Source of the DNA: Sipunculus nudus
Taxonomy: Eukaryota > Annelida > Sipuncula > Golfingiida > Sipunculidae
Length of the DNA: 64,000 bases
Direction of reading: 5' to 3'
NCBI GenBank assembly: GCA_026874595.1
Contig: CM049310.1
Span: 22,856,058 to 22,920,057 of the forward strand
Below, in pieces: positions 35,777 to 48,082 of the stretch (position 1 is its first letter; every line of letters starts with the position of its first letter). A program made the position numbers and the translations under genes. A model generated the notes under the pieces. That model saw only the letters and a program-made list of their open reading frames with translations. It was not told the DNA's origin and searched no databases.

Positions 35777-38700
35777 CCTTTCATATCCTTGTACCAGTTT
35801 AAGAATGTAAACAAAAGGAACAGTTTGCTACCTGCATATGTGTATTGTAATGAAACTTGAAGTAAACATGACTGCTATTTTCATATTTTTATAAATGGTT
35901 TGATTTTCTGAGTAGATATTGCTGTCTGCAATGTTTTCTCTCAACATAACATGTAAGGTCGGATGGGATGTGGGGGGGGGGGGGGGGGGATGGTCCCCTG
36001 CGGCACCCCTCCTGGATTAGCACCTGCAAAACTTGATATCATACCAACACAATTATCGCACGGGTATTTAATGTAATATTGTGATAAAATCGCGTAATGT
36101 AAATTGTTTTACTTGTGTCCTTAAATATGTGTAATTTCATGAAGGCAATAAGACGTTTATGTGTTTATAATGGTTTCTTCTTAAATTCCGATGTTTTTCA
36201 CCAAACATTTTTCAATCCTTTAATTTACACACTAGCTTTAAAAAATTACCATATCTAGAGATGTTTTTGTCAAACTATGCCTATTTTCACTTAAACTCCT
36301 TAGTGTTCATGCCCGATCTCGTGTGTTTTTTGTTTGTTTTCTTTGTTCCTGACCCATGTACCATAAGAACGAGAAGACGACAATGGGTGGGATCGCCATG
36401 ACGATCTGCAGTTTACGGTAATCTCTGACGAAGTAGGCCATGCCGGGTAATAAGATGAAGCCCACGGCGAAAAAATTCTGATACATCGTACCTGTCTCCA
36501 CGCGCCAACGGGGACCTATCACCTCCATTACTACAATCGTACACGGGATAATCTATAAATACTATGTTACATATAAATGTTATGATGTATATCATAATGA
36601 AAAAATATATGTGTATGAGTGCATGTTTGTTTATAGGATTACAGTTACGGGCAATATACATGCAACCTTACTATGCAACACTATTACAATTAATAATCTT
36701 AAAATAAGAATTAAAGTAAATTGACTAAAAACTGGAAACATTTTATTTATTATTACAATTAATAATCTTAAAATAAGAATTAAAGTAAATTGACTATATA
36801 CTGGAAACATTTTATTTATTATAACCTTTTTGTACCTATTACGAATCCAGACAAAAACGCGCTGAATATACAAACAGAGGCGATGAATCTGAGAATGAGG
36901 AACCCCACGAAGGTGTCGACGAAAGCAGACGACAAAGCAAACACCACATTTCCACAAGTTGCCGCCAAGATGATCTTCCGACGTCCAATTCTGTAAGTAA
37001 TTTATGAGGCTTCATTTTATGGCATTTCTACGATATCGCTGTACATGTGTGTGTTTTTGTCGCAAACGTTAAGTTGATCGGTAATATATCTACGCAGATT
37101 ATGCCAGTCGCCTCAGGCATATTTCACACACACATTAATGTAACATTATCCTTATAATTCAGCAATTTCAACTAAATGTTAAGTTAACATAGTGTTTATA
37201 TGGTTATCAACACGCATTGTCGTTTAATAAAAGTATTATGGACCTTTTTCCATCTTGCCTTCGTACTAGCCTTCAGAGAGTCATTGCTGTCATATAATCT
37301 TTCCCTCAAACCAGTATGTAAGTAATTTACACCAAACAAAGCGACTAACAACTTATTAGTTAAACTTAATAGGCATGCCAAAAGACCTGGAACAGTTATC
37401 TTGATGCCGCCTTAAAAAAATTAGGTAGATCCATAGGCAAAGAAGACATGCACGCGGTGCCGGCGAAATGGCCTGGCTTGTGAAATATGAAAATTCTCAA
37501 TTGAATCATAGTTTCTGTCCGAAAAATGAATACTTTTGACAGTGATATGTCATGTTTCCATAACCTGCTGACATTAATTTATACACCTTTATAAAGTTAC
37601 TTGCATTTCCGTAATGTATGTACTTACATGTCTGCAACAGAGCCGGACAAGATCCCTGCCGTGAACATCCCGCCGATATATATTGTAGACGCCAACTGAA
37701 CCAAGAAAGACTTGGAACAAACCAAGTCAAACTAAAGAAAGAAACACGTAAAAATATTATTTAAATATAGCTATCTGAATATGCACTGGACATTGCCTGC
37801 AAGTGATTATTATAAAACGTTATATTGCCTCTGTCTTGTTTTTGGCCAAGGAGCCTCTTAGGACTTTAATAATAAATGCTTAATTATCAACATGCAGAAA
37901 AGTAAAGCAAGTAACTTAAAACTTATCTCACTCCCGATCCATTTCTCTTTATGAAGAGCCTCCCTTATTGGTTTCATTTATACCCTTTGATGACGTCATA
38001 GCGCATTTTCAAGACAATTCCCCTAGTGCACCCTTACTTTAACTATCTAATATACTATCAGCGTATGTTGGTTGGTTCTAGAATTAATTGCTATTAAATT
38101 TAACATCAGGTTAATAATTGAGACATGATGTAATTGTATTTGGTAGAGACACAGAAATTACATGTTTCATAGCATTCTAATTTACGGTAACGCATGTATT
38201 ACACATTCCATCAAGTTTTCAAAGACTACATCCTACATCACCAGTTTTATATTTTGCAAAGATTTGTCACTGAATTTTATGGTGGATCGCAATGTTTTCT
38301 TTTATATGGTCCCACTGGGCCGATAGCGGATACATGTTGATATGCATGCTGTATCATGCTATTCAGTTTTTGCAAGGTGATCACGGTCATGACCATTGTC
38401 TACGGGTTCATGTTAATATATATATAGGCCTACTGTCAAATCAGATAATAGCAAGACTTTGATTGCTGTGTTATTGGATCAGGAAGATTCACTGTTTTCT
38501 TTTCATTAGCTACTTTGGTTGCGTTGTCATATTATTTTTCGGCTTTCAACAAGCATGTGTTCAGCTCAGGATTAACAGGGCCCTTTTTTACAGCTTTCAA
38601 CAAGCGTGCTTTCAGCTTAGAGCTCTCATGGGCCTTTTTTAAGCTTTCAGCAAATTTGTTCTAAGTAAAGAGCTCTAATAATCATACTATGGATATTATT

Positions 38701-40389
38701 TCTTAAGGTGTAGCAGTATATATCGGCAGACCCTGAGCAGCGGTGGTCATAATGATATCTTTTTTTTTTACATACAGTTTACGGATTTAAGGAAAGAGTG
38801 TCAAAGAGTGTCCTCATTCAACAAGAATCATTGATTTTCGTCACCGCGTAAGCAATCATCCATTCCAAGAAGACTATTTTTTTTTAAACAAGATAAACAA
38901 AATACACCCTGATCAGTGCTACGGCCATAATTAATTCGTATATTTATAAACCTGGCCCTACCATACTTTATAACAATTTGTAATGTTCTTGTCTATACCT
39001 CAAAGTGCAACTTTTTAAATGTTTATTGGAGAATTGATTAATGGCTTTCAAAGTGCTGCATGGGCCCCTGCAGTAATGGAGAAGACGGAGAGATATTATA
39101 ATAAACTGATGTTAGTGTAAGCTTAACTGATCATGCACAATATAATCAGGTATCAGTTGCTTTCGGTTTTTATTTTATTAAATAGAAACACTGACCCTCT
39201 TACGTCCTGACACTTCATCTGCTATCTGATGACTCAAGTATCGTTAGCGGCGGCTTTTATTGTGTCCCTCATATCGGGTTATAACATCACAATCATATCG
39301 ATAACCCCAGATACTCGGCACTAACCCGCTGACAATACTACCTGTCAAAACAATGCTTATCCACCTTACTTTGGAGCAAAGGTTATTAGTGTTGTAAGAA
39401 TTCACTGACTAAGTTCCAGATAAATTTTCATACGGCTCTTTATAAAGCAATAGTTTTTATTGTACCCTGTGCGTAACCAAAACCTTCGCTTATTTATACT
39501 TTATTGTATCCAAACACTTTATGTGGCAAGTCGTGTATGATTTTCTCCAATAATAGATTTTTGTGACGTATTTACCATGTCTTATACTTTTCAATAAATA
39601 AATTTTCCTAGTGGTTTACCTAGTAGCCTTGGTAATGGTTCCTTTGTCCATTTAATGTTGCAGCTATTGTCTCGAAAGATAGCTCTTAGTTGTATTTGTT
39701 GTTAATAGTAAAACATCTTTAAAACAGTATTTGCAGCACAAATACTTACAATGATTTAGCTTCACGTTTGCTCTAATATAAAAAGCTTAAAACGGAATAA
39801 GAAGTCATGGTCATGAGGTAAATATGCTTTGCGGCTTAAAGAATAACGAGTGAACATGCTTATATGGGAAAACAGCATTCAGCAAATTGCTATGTTGCTC
39901 AATGAGGAAAATGATAAATGTTGCATATTGTAAATAGTATAGTAACCAACAGAATAAGGCAACTGGCCCTTAAATAAAGCTCTGCACTATAGTCCATCCA
40001 AAAGCTGTCCCTACCTCGCTGCTGATCGTGGAGACAAAAACGGTTTGGTCAAACACCCAGGAATTACACTCCTTAATGGCGGCATTTTGCAGGTATGATC
40101 TGTTCCAGGTGAGCAGCTCCCAGTCCGAGTAGCTGGAGTAGTTCAGGTCGTACACCCTACATGAGTCGTACTCATCTCCCGTCATGGGGATGGAAATGTA
40201 ACGCTGCTGCACGTGAGAGAAGTTCTGCAGACGATCCACTCTGCACCAGTGATCTTGGTTCCCGCCCAAAAAGTTCAATGCAATATTCTGGTAGCCCGGG
40301 AAGACAGCCAGGAGACCAACCAGACAATACAACCAGAACTGGTACCAGCCCATGTGTCCAATGTGCTCAAATATGTCCTCATACTCCAT
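32529..40389 (-). CDS. SLC22-family transporter, copy B (9 exons found)
   Basis: Paralogue of copy A with the same exon sizes and phases: 40389-40015, 37731-37628, 36990-36836, 36530-36362, 35604-35475, 34558-34470, 33902-33682, 33438-33254 and 32668-32529. All join without stops to 522 full codons. Family motifs: QMGWYQF-like N-terminus (HMGWYQFWLYCLVGLL), sequons in the first extracellular loop, GSVADIIGRR, LPESPRWLIAKGRHEEA, YYGLSLNTASLSGS, LIPTVIRN, STVSRISG and LPETLR. The start at 40389 has a strong Kozak context (GACCATGG). Exon 9 ends at a GTGAGT donor that overlaps TGA, but no exon 10 is visible before the gypsy 3' LTR. B therefore either ends at that TGA (523 aa) or has lost or displaced its tail exon. 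It differs from A at SGD in exon 7, where B has SGS. Substrate unknown; apparently coding, unless the missing tail matters. Confidence 0.86.
33254..33438 (-). CDS. Copy B exon 8
   Basis: 185 bp after TTTAAG, with a GTGTGT donor. It encodes GKAAITTTFSGIYILSAEL, IPTVIRN and STVSRISGMGAAYVGGPL. Confidence 0.92.
33682..33902 (-). CDS. Copy B exon 7
   Basis: 221 bp between CTTTAG and GTGAGT. It encodes FTCSLMYYGLSLNTASLSGS, NTFISGAVEFPANF and ALNKAGRR. The Asp of the family motif SGD is Ser here. Confidence 0.93.
34470..34558 (-). CDS. Copy B exon 6
   Basis: 89 bp after AACAG, ending two bases into a Trp codon before GTGAG. It encodes DNTEKDEGTLLDLFK and RRRTLIQYLI. Confidence 0.9.
34735..35472. 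repeat. Minisatellite in copy B intron 5, 52-bp unit, about 14 copies
   Basis: Unit starts at 34741, 34793 and 34845 give a 52-bp period, with slippage in a T run. On the transcript strand each unit reads AAAAAGTCAGTAC, then CTTCATGAATATTGT, then CCCTGTCAGAATG. The array abuts exon 5. Confidence 0.95.
35475..35604 (-). CDS. Copy B exon 5, donor at the edge of a minisatellite
   Basis: 130 bp after CTGCAG. It encodes LLPESPRWLIAKGRHEEA through VFDTEK. The donor is a non-consensus GTCAGT. The last exon bases plus this donor (AAAAAGTCAGTAC) recur in every unit of the array that starts here and fills most of intron 5. Confidence 0.87.
35665..36026. mobile_element. MITE in copy B intron 4
   Basis: The left end CAGGGGCGTAACCAGGA and the right end in reverse complement, CAGGTGCTAATCCAGGA, form inverted repeats. 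CAAAA lies directly outside both ends as a possible 5-bp target duplication. Inside are G runs (35704-35714, 35972-35989) and a (TA)n tract (35737-35776). No coding capacity. Confidence 0.62.
36362..36530 (-). CDS. Copy B exon 4
   Basis: 169 bp between TTGTAG and GTACAT. It encodes MEVIGPRWRVETGTMYQNF through YRKLQIVMAIPP. Confidence 0.91.
36682..36819. repeat. 69-bp tandem duplication in copy B intron 3
   Basis: Two nearly identical 69-bp copies next to exon 3, differing mainly at CTAAAAAC versus CTATATAC. Confidence 0.92.
36836..36990 (-). CDS. Copy B exon 3
   Basis: 155 bp between TTACAG and GTACAA. It encodes IGRRKIILAATCGNVVFALS and the next helix to FVI. Confidence 0.91.
37628..37731 (-). 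CDS. Copy B exon 2
   Basis: 104 bp between TTTAG and GTAAGTA. It encodes FDLVCSKSFLVQLASTIYIG and the start of the GSVAD loop motif. Confidence 0.92.
38541..38690. repeat. Three degenerate 50-bp tandem units in copy B intron 1
   Basis: GCTTTCAACAAGC followed by GGGCCCTTTTTT or GGGCCTTTTTT recurs about every 50 bp, with a third, weaker copy. The rest of this 2.3-kb intron (37732-40014) shows nothing recognisable. Confidence 0.7.
40015..40389 (-). CDS. Copy B exon 1
   Basis: 125 codons with donor GAG then GTAGGG. The start ATG lies in GACCATGG. It encodes MEYEDIFEHIGHMGWYQF, the first helix and the extracellular loop with NFS, NYS and NRS sequons, very close to copy A. Confidence 0.92.
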
Positions 40390-41115
40390 GGTCACTACGT
40401 GTATGAAGGCTAATTACACTTATTAATTACCTAAACTCCGTATGTTAACTTACGGCATGGGTCAAGGCATATGCCTTCGAGGATCGTTTTAGGACAGATA
40501 ATGGCATGGTATGTACATTCAATATTAAACGCCAGGTGAAGAGAGCCCCATGTGGTTTGCTAAGGCCACAAAAACAAACTTTGACAAAAAATAAAATACA
40601 AGAGTGTGATTTAAACTAAAATTATCTCCTATAACTTAAAACATTCATATATTTTTTGGGCTTTATCACATACGCATATAATACTGTACGTACTAATAGA
40701 GTTTGCAATTCATATTGCAAATAGAAAGCAAGGATGTGCAATGAAACAATTATACACACACTTTCTTCAACACTTTCAAATCTAAATATGTTAATCTTGT
40801 GTCCTCGATGACATATCAGACGATGAATGAGAGTAATTTAGGGTTGTTCGTTTAAATCAAAAGACACACACACTGCCTACACACACCCGCACACACACAC
40901 GCCAGACCGTATATTTACATGTATTTATATATGTATATATAAAAATATACATTAACAAAATGTGTAAAATCTATGACGACTTGAAGGGACGGTAGTGTGA
41001 TATGACTGATATTTGTTGTAGGTGTCTGAAACCTAGGCCATGAGTATGAAATTTATAAGAAATCGGTGCTACCTATTAGTCATATCTTTAAGAAATATTT
41101 GGCATATGTAAATGC

Positions 41116-41118
<3 letters not shown>

Positions 41119-41201
<83 letters not shown>
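41119..41201. repeat. (TA)n-(GA)n compound microsatellite
   Basis: About 50 bp of TA directly followed by about 33 bp of GA. Confidence 0.95.
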
Positions 41202-41203
<2 letters not shown>

Positions 41204-41358
41204 TCATCGACACTGAGTAGCGTCCCCCTGTAGGATTTTCGCCCACAGATAATAGAAAACAACACAGAATGTAAGGTTTAAATACAAGAATGGCCGAAAG
41301 ATCTGTCCTGACCATACACTGCCAGTCTAATATTTAACGTGATAAACAGGGAGCTAGA

Positions 41359-41415
41359 ATGGTCGCGGCAGGCTACTGAACTTCGCCTTATGTCGATTAA
41401 CGTTTAGCCCTTTAA
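41359..41415 (+). repeat. Short dispersed repeat, copy 1
   Basis: GTCGCGGCAGGCTACTG followed by TTCGCCTTATGTCGA recurs in the same orientation at 44934-44995. The family is not recognised. Confidence 0.75.
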
Positions 41416-44400
41416 CACATTAAAATGACTTAACCAAGGACCGACCAGACGTGAATCCAGTGGGCCCACGTCTGGATCATTCAAGGAGCAGCAGAAGAGT
41501 GGCAAATCTTTGCACCCGGCTCTGGACAAGCTTACGTTACATAAGGGGGCCTTATAATGGGTCAGTCCAAATATAGATAAGAGGGGTGGCAGACCTGATG
41601 TCTTGCATTCTCTCACCCTTATATGAAAAAAAACGCAGTTTTTTTGTAAATAAAGAAGACAGCTTGGCCGTATAAATGCAAAAGCAATTTTGAACAGACG
41701 CACATTACAGCCTCAAAGTAAAAAAAAAACACCTGGGGACAGAGTTTCCTGGAAAAACTTTGAGCTTGTCATTAACTGTGCTTGGACCTGACAAGATCTC
41801 GCAGTATTTATAATATATAACTGTAATATCTTTATATGTTCCCTCTCCCCGAATTTTCCACGATGGCAAGTTTATTCAAATAAACACATCAGATAGTAAC
41901 GGAATGTAAATTACATACAATGGAAATTCGTATAATGTCCAAATGGACTGCACTGTGTCACCATATTGCGAAATATAAGACAGCCTCACTCATAAATCAC
42001 TGAGCAGGTAGCATTTAAAATGTATTTCCTTTATAAATTTGCACAAGGTGACAAGTCCACTGGCAGATTTTTATTTTATATTTTGTTATAATTATTTAAT
42101 TATATATGTTAGGATTACTGCTGCGCAACATCAACTATATCCCCGTGTTGTAGCTGTTCTGAACATACTGGTGTGGGCAGAAGGCAGAATATTGTCTTTT
42201 TCCTGCAACAAATAAAAATAAAGCAGCAGTATCTCTGCCACACAAATTGTATCAAATATATATATCAATAATGAACAACTCTGATTTTAAAGTCATTGTG
42301 ATTTTTTTAATGGCTACCACTTACAGCTTACAGGTCTGAATAATTTGACATGCTATGTTGATTTGGTCAATGTAACAATGTTTACAGGTTGAATGAAGAA
42401 TACAGTCAGGACATAATAATACATTACCAGGATTTATATGAACCTAAAAGGATGTAAACATGCATGTATAACAATTAAACTCAAATATAACCAAATGTTT
42501 TTATAATTAACTGTTATATTGTGTGATGCAAGTAAACCTATACTAATAGGCAGTAAGTAAAAACCCTTAAACCGTAAGCTGTATCGATAGATAGCTGTAT
42601 CAATTTTGCAGAGAGACCAACAGAACAGTTGGTCGAATTATAAATAAAATATCTCACTATTTATTCAGTTCTTTTATGCGAGAGAGTGAACCAGCTAATA
42701 ACAAGCTAACAATAATATATTGGGTATCATTCCTAAATTAACATGTCTGTTTTAATAGATTGATTTTTTTAAATTTAATGTTTAAATCCAATAATTTAAA
42801 ATGTGTACTACTAGAAATAAATATGAGCTGTTAATTTTAATTGTTCATATATTGAATAATTCAACTGTGTACAAGGTGTTTAATGGCATCCACAATTATT
42901 ACAATATGTTTCCTGTTTTGCAAATACTACCTTCAACACACTTGACATCCAGCGAACATACATAATTTTCAGCCAGATTTAACTGATCTGGGATTATTGG
43001 ACTTTATCAGTCTTTCTGACACTCGAAAGATGCACAGAGCTATACTGCACCTGATAAGCATTTTGACAGCTGAGTATTTACACGCAACAGAGACATGACA
43101 TAAGGCCAGATGCTTGGTAGATATCAGACGTTTTATATACAGGATAATATAATGTTAACTGTGGACCACTGATATAAAGGATGGCGATTATGAGTGTTTC
43201 GGATTCACAAAGGCTGGTGGCCGTTGTGTGTTACGTCATCTGATACCAGTATGTAGCCTTGTGAATTTGTGACTTATTTTATCTCACTGTGCAAAATAAA
43301 TGTACATGTGACTGGACATGTGATAGATTTTCTCAATATAGCTATTTACCAACTTTACAAATACCTCTTTCAGTTGCAAAAGGTGTTAAAGAGGAACAGA
43401 AATATATTTTAATTGTATTACAGAGACAAATAGGTACGGTAATTTAATAAATATTATCCAGACTAGAGCACCTATGTCTGGTGTGTTATGTATCACTTAA
43501 GGGTTTTCATTAAAGTTTAGATGATCGATTTAAATTGTAAAAAATACCCATTATGATTTAGATATAAAGAATACTGACCTCGGCCCTAAAACAACAGATT
43601 CTTAACCTACACATAGTATTAAATTATAAGTAATCCATTTGAGCCTTAGTGTTTTACATTTTTTGTATTTGTATTTTGTTTATATTTTTATTTCTTTATC
43701 TATTTTAATTTCATAGACCTGTACTACAAGATTTGGTGCCACTACTGTTTTCACAGGTGAATTGGATGTTGGCGTTGCTTTTAATCTGTAGATCAAATTC
43801 GTTTTACAAAGAGAAATCACTGGTTTAATTGTTTCAACATCAAATGCTATTTGTTTACTTATACATTATGACCTTATGCATTTAAATAACTGTGAAATGT
43901 ATCTATTTTAGATTTTTATTTTATATTATGCTTTATAATTATCTGCTTGACCCTATAATATGTAAGAAAACTTTATATCGCGTGAAATATGTCACTAATT
44001 GCTGCCCCGACCAGTGAATGACAGAAAATTCACAGACGTTCACATTTATGACTTTTTACAGGGTCAGCATAGTTATTCAGGTTCACACACACTCTTAGTG
44101 GTTTCCTTAAATGTTTATTTTTTTATAATTATGTTTAATTTTTATTTAAAGGCTTATGTGCTAACATCTTTAAAAAGTTAGAAATTATAAAATCTTGTTC
44201 AGACACCATTATAAACCATTTAAACCAGCCAAATAAATCTAACAAAGATATACAAAAATGAAGAATGATATTATGTATTATCATTAGACTGTATTATATG
44301 CTAACTTTAACATTTAATTATTTTAATGATTGTTATATGGATTAATAATGAGACATATTGATATGACAAGATTTTGCTGAGTTTGTCATGTTTTTTATGT

Positions 44401-44933
44401 CAACATTAAACTGAAGGGTTTGCACTTTATCACTGTATCCATATATGTAGCACTTTTTCAGAATAATTAATAAATGAGCGATTTCCTGTCCCCTCATATA
44501 ACATAAAGGGTCTGCATTGCCAAAGATAGGATTTATAGAGCCTTACAATAGATATATCAACGCTTACTTGACTTAACAACCAGTAAACCTGAACATATAC
44601 ATAAACTTAGCACGCTGCTCTATCTCTACACAGTTAGTTCATTCTGCCTAACCTGGCTCTGTACTATTAATGGATATACTCAAAGTAACATTTTCTACAG
44701 TTTCTACATTTTATGTACATCAAAATTGTATTTCACATACCTGTGTCAATTAGTACAATACATTTACCACGTTTTCTCACAATATTGGCCTACCCCCGGG
44801 CCAATCATTTAACACAACACTTATGTCATTCTGTACCACAGACACTAGCACAAAACTTGCACCATGACACAGTTTGCTATAATTTATATATTTATACAGC
44901 CAGTCCTCGTTTGTGTACCATAGAAAGATTTCA

Positions 44934-44995
44934 TAGAGTCGCGGCAGGCTACTGCAGGTTTCGCCTTATGTCGACATTCGTTTGAACCCTTCAAG
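44934..44995 (+). repeat. Short dispersed repeat, copy 2
   Basis: Second copy of the 41359-41415 sequence, a little longer in the middle (an added CAGG). Confidence 0.75.
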
Positions 44996-46822
44996 CACTG
45001 AGGTCATTTTTCATGCCATTGATCTACAGCATTTCCCTTTTTCTAACCAATCAGGGCCATTTTTCATGCCATCTAGGGCAATTCAATATTTCCAGCCTCA
45101 TTGCATTACGGGGAATAAGTAAAATTAAGTGGCATTAGGAGTTTCTCAAACAATACAAACTTATAGGTACAAATTTAACCATTTTTCCAAAGATTGGTGA
45201 GAAAAATAAATGTTCTGGTTTTTTTTTTTGTTTTTTTTTTTTTTGGCTTTGGGCCCCATTCCAAGTATTTCAGGAATTATAAACTGGGCAGTAGAATCAA
45301 TCAAATGATTTGCGAACGATCTCTCGAGTCAAGCTACATAAGAAAAAATACAGATCTGTTGTTTTTCTTATTTTATTCTCTCTTTGCAATGATAGAACAC
45401 CATCGATAATCTGACCAGTCATACATATGCATGCATTTCAGGGTGGTCTAAGTTTACAGAAATCCGTTGGGGCATTTACCAGAGAGAAACCCTGCGAGAA
45501 GACCAAAGACCCCTGGTGGTGGGTTCGGGGTCTCTGTCTTACACATTGGGAGGATAACGTTATGACGAATTCTGTTGCTCTTTCCTTTGAATGTATAAAG
45601 AATTTCCACTCTTGAATTCGCCAAAAATCCGTCAACATTAAACAGCCTGAAACAACCTAAAATGTCCTATTCCATGATTCCCCATACTCTTACAACAGAC
45701 TCGTTAAAATACAAATGTAACATTATCGTTAACATTTGAGTCCTACCTAAATTTTTGTGTCTTTTGATTTACCTCTGGTTATAGAATTTAGTGTTGAAAT
45801 GAGATGCATTATCTTTCACCCAGACCTATGTAGGATTTATTTTATCTTTAAGATCGCATTTCAATATAAATCTATTATAAATGTACGGCTGGTTGAATCC
45901 CCTCTGGCTGCTATATATTTGCCAGACGTTCAATACTTGTACTAGAAGTATCAGTGTTACATTTAGGTTTCAAAACTAAAATAATATATATATAAGATAT
46001 ATTTGCCTGAACCATTATTAACCGTTTAATGATTCACTTCGTGTAGGTAAATGTTGGATGTTGTGAAAAATCATTTCAAGTTAATATATAATATATATTT
46101 CAATGATATAATTACTTGGAATTTATTTTAAATACTATACTGAATAACAAATATATATAATCATAAATTCATAAATAAAGACGCGCAAAGTGCAGAAACA
46201 TAATCACTAATTCTAAAATGATATAGATGTAGCCTTAAATATAAGCATGTTTTTTTCTTTGAGGATATTGAAATTAAACAATAAAACTCTCAGTTTATCC
46301 AAACTCTGGATAAACTTTTTATCGAAATCATTAAACATGCCCTACATACATATAACTTTACGCGTTTTGAGTGAAGGCTAAAGTAAAAGGGTCTTGCTTG
46401 CTGCAGCACCATGCATATTACAGCACTCTGTTATAGGTGTAGTTTCTGTCATTTATGCGATAAAAAGAGGCGGAATTAAAGAAGTGACCAAGTATTTACA
46501 TGTATATGCGTTAAGAATAATTTGAATAACAGTCACTAAATGAAGTTTTTTCCATGTTGGGTTTAAGCTACACAAAAATCGTGTTAACATAAAAAATTAA
46601 GTTACCACATTATATGAGTATTCTGCAGAGTACTTTTTTTCTTGTTACAATTTATTATCACTGATTCTTCATAATGCAATATACTTGTTTGAAGTTAGAG
46701 CGATCTTTTGATTAACATTAGCAAAGAAATGACTGCTCTTTAATGTGTGGCGATGGAATAATCTACTGATGATTTCATCCAAATAATTTTGTCAACTAAA
46801 GCCTATAACAAGGAAATTTGAC

Positions 46823-47158
46823 GTGATATGTTTCTATATTCTGTTTAGTTTTTGTAATGTTTCGTTAGAGGGGCGGCAGTTTCTGGGATCACCCTGGGTG
46901 GCTATGAGGCTTGCTCTGTCACAAGGCATAGCGTCACAAAGCGTGAATATGCTGGCTCCCGAGAACACCGAGGGAGACGATCCCGCCCTGCTAGAGGTCA
47001 GTTTCGAGCTATTAATCAGTCTTTGTGCTCTGGGCATTGAACATCCATCTCTTGAAGATGAAGCTCCAGCTGTAATTGTAGCCGCCAAAACAAAGTTTTG
47101 TGTGGAAACTATGTTCCTGACCAGGTTCCGCCGCCGCCGCCGGATTCGTTTCCGGTGA
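46823..47158 (+). other. Unassigned 111-codon open frame
   Basis: An acidic segment (NTEGDDPALLEVSFELL, then HPSLEDEAPAVIVAAKTK) ends in an arginine run made by a CCG repeat. The GC content is higher than nearby DNA and the opposite strand is also open (46834-47088). An acceptor-like TTCTGTTTAG lies just inside its 5' end. I cannot assign a family; it may be a relic of a mobile element or an exon of an unseen gene. Confidence 0.25.
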
Positions 47159-47224
47159 ACTCATCTGAGACCTTGGACCCATCTCCCCGAAACCTGACAT
47201 AGTTATTCGATCATCTATGTAGTT

Positions 47225-47465
47225 GGGCCTAACAAAGACAGGTGGCGCCACCTGCAATCATTTATGTGCAGTATGAATCTGGTTGTCTTTGTGAGAACAG
47301 CCTATATCTCAGTTCAATGTTTTGGCCTGAAATTGTTCATGTTCATAGATCTTGGATACATTTGTCTCGTATTCAAGATTGGTGGCGCCATCTGCAATTG
47401 GTTTTACGTGATGTCATTCTGTCCGTTTGCTCTGGGTAAAAGTCGCTCATATTTCAGAAGTGGAG
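47225..47465. repeat. GGTGGCGCCA module repeat flanking gypsy element 2 on the left
   Basis: Two modules starting CAGGTGGCGCCACCTGCAAT and GATTGGTGGCGCCATCTGCA about 150 bp apart. They resemble the modules at 24.9-25.9 kb and the right flank at 55139-55380, so gypsy element 2 inserted into this repeat. Confidence 0.6.
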
Positions 47466-47692
47466 TGTCATGTATTTGCAATTATTTAAAGATGATAATG
47501 ACTAAACGTAATATTTCCAAGGTGTACTCGTTCTGCAGACTAATATATATGCGACACCAGTTTGCATGTGTAATACGTAGCGGAATGTGTATGCTACGTC
47601 ATCAAATTGTGTTCCGCTAGTCGGGTATTAAAGTTGTAAGTCAAGTGAACGTCTTGTGGGTTTCTGCTACCTCGTTGACAAAATTCATAACA
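47466..47692 (+). repeat. 5' LTR of gypsy element 2
   Basis: 227 bp, TGTCATG to CATAACA, about 98% identical to 54910-55138. Confidence 0.96.
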
Positions 47693-47693
47693 G

Positions 47694-47709
47694 TGGCGAC
47701 GCAGACGGG
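47694..47709 (+). other. Primer-binding site of gypsy element 2
   Basis: TGGCGACGCAGACGGG begins one base after the 5' LTR; TGG pairs with a tRNA CCA end. The tRNA species was not determined. Confidence 0.65.
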
Positions 47710-48082
47710 ATTTAAAACCCACTGAAAATGAACATTGGCTCTCTTTGCGTCTGGTGATGATGTTTCGTGGTTTGTGTTGCGGTTTCGTCCGATGAGTGGC
47801 TCATCGTGTTCTTCTAACGGACTGCGTGAGTACAAGACAAGGTGCCAAGATGGCGTCATGCATGAGACCACGTGTCATTGACTGTTTGCTGATTTTTTCA
47901 TTGCTAATTTCGTCACCAGTACAGACGACTGTTCATTTTTATATACCGGCTTGATTGTTTACGTCAGTGAGTGTACTGATAACGTGCTTTACACTACAGT
48001 TACCTGATTTACATGAACTTTGCGTGGAATTAGGAACCTCATGAATCTTAACTTTTACTGTGTTACACTGATACTGGTCACT

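Larger units (their letters stand above)
40390..46800. other. Intergenic, upstream of copy B; no gene recognised
   Basis: About 6.4 kb of AT-rich DNA with a CA-rich stretch (40862-40902), a TA/GA microsatellite (41119-41201), two copies of a short dispersed repeat (41359-41415, 44934-44995) and T runs near 45220-45245. Open frames are under 100 codons and resemble no known family. The 5' regulatory DNA of copy B must lie at its left end, but I see no defined promoter motif. Confidence 0.5.

Noticed and set aside
40390-40395. Upstream start for copy B giving two extra residues
   Set aside because: The codon is GTG; the ATG at 40389 has a strong Kozak context.
45427-45638. Zinc-finger-like TREKPCEK in a short frame
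   Set aside because: Only a linker-like word is seen; no Cys-Cys-His-His pattern follows.
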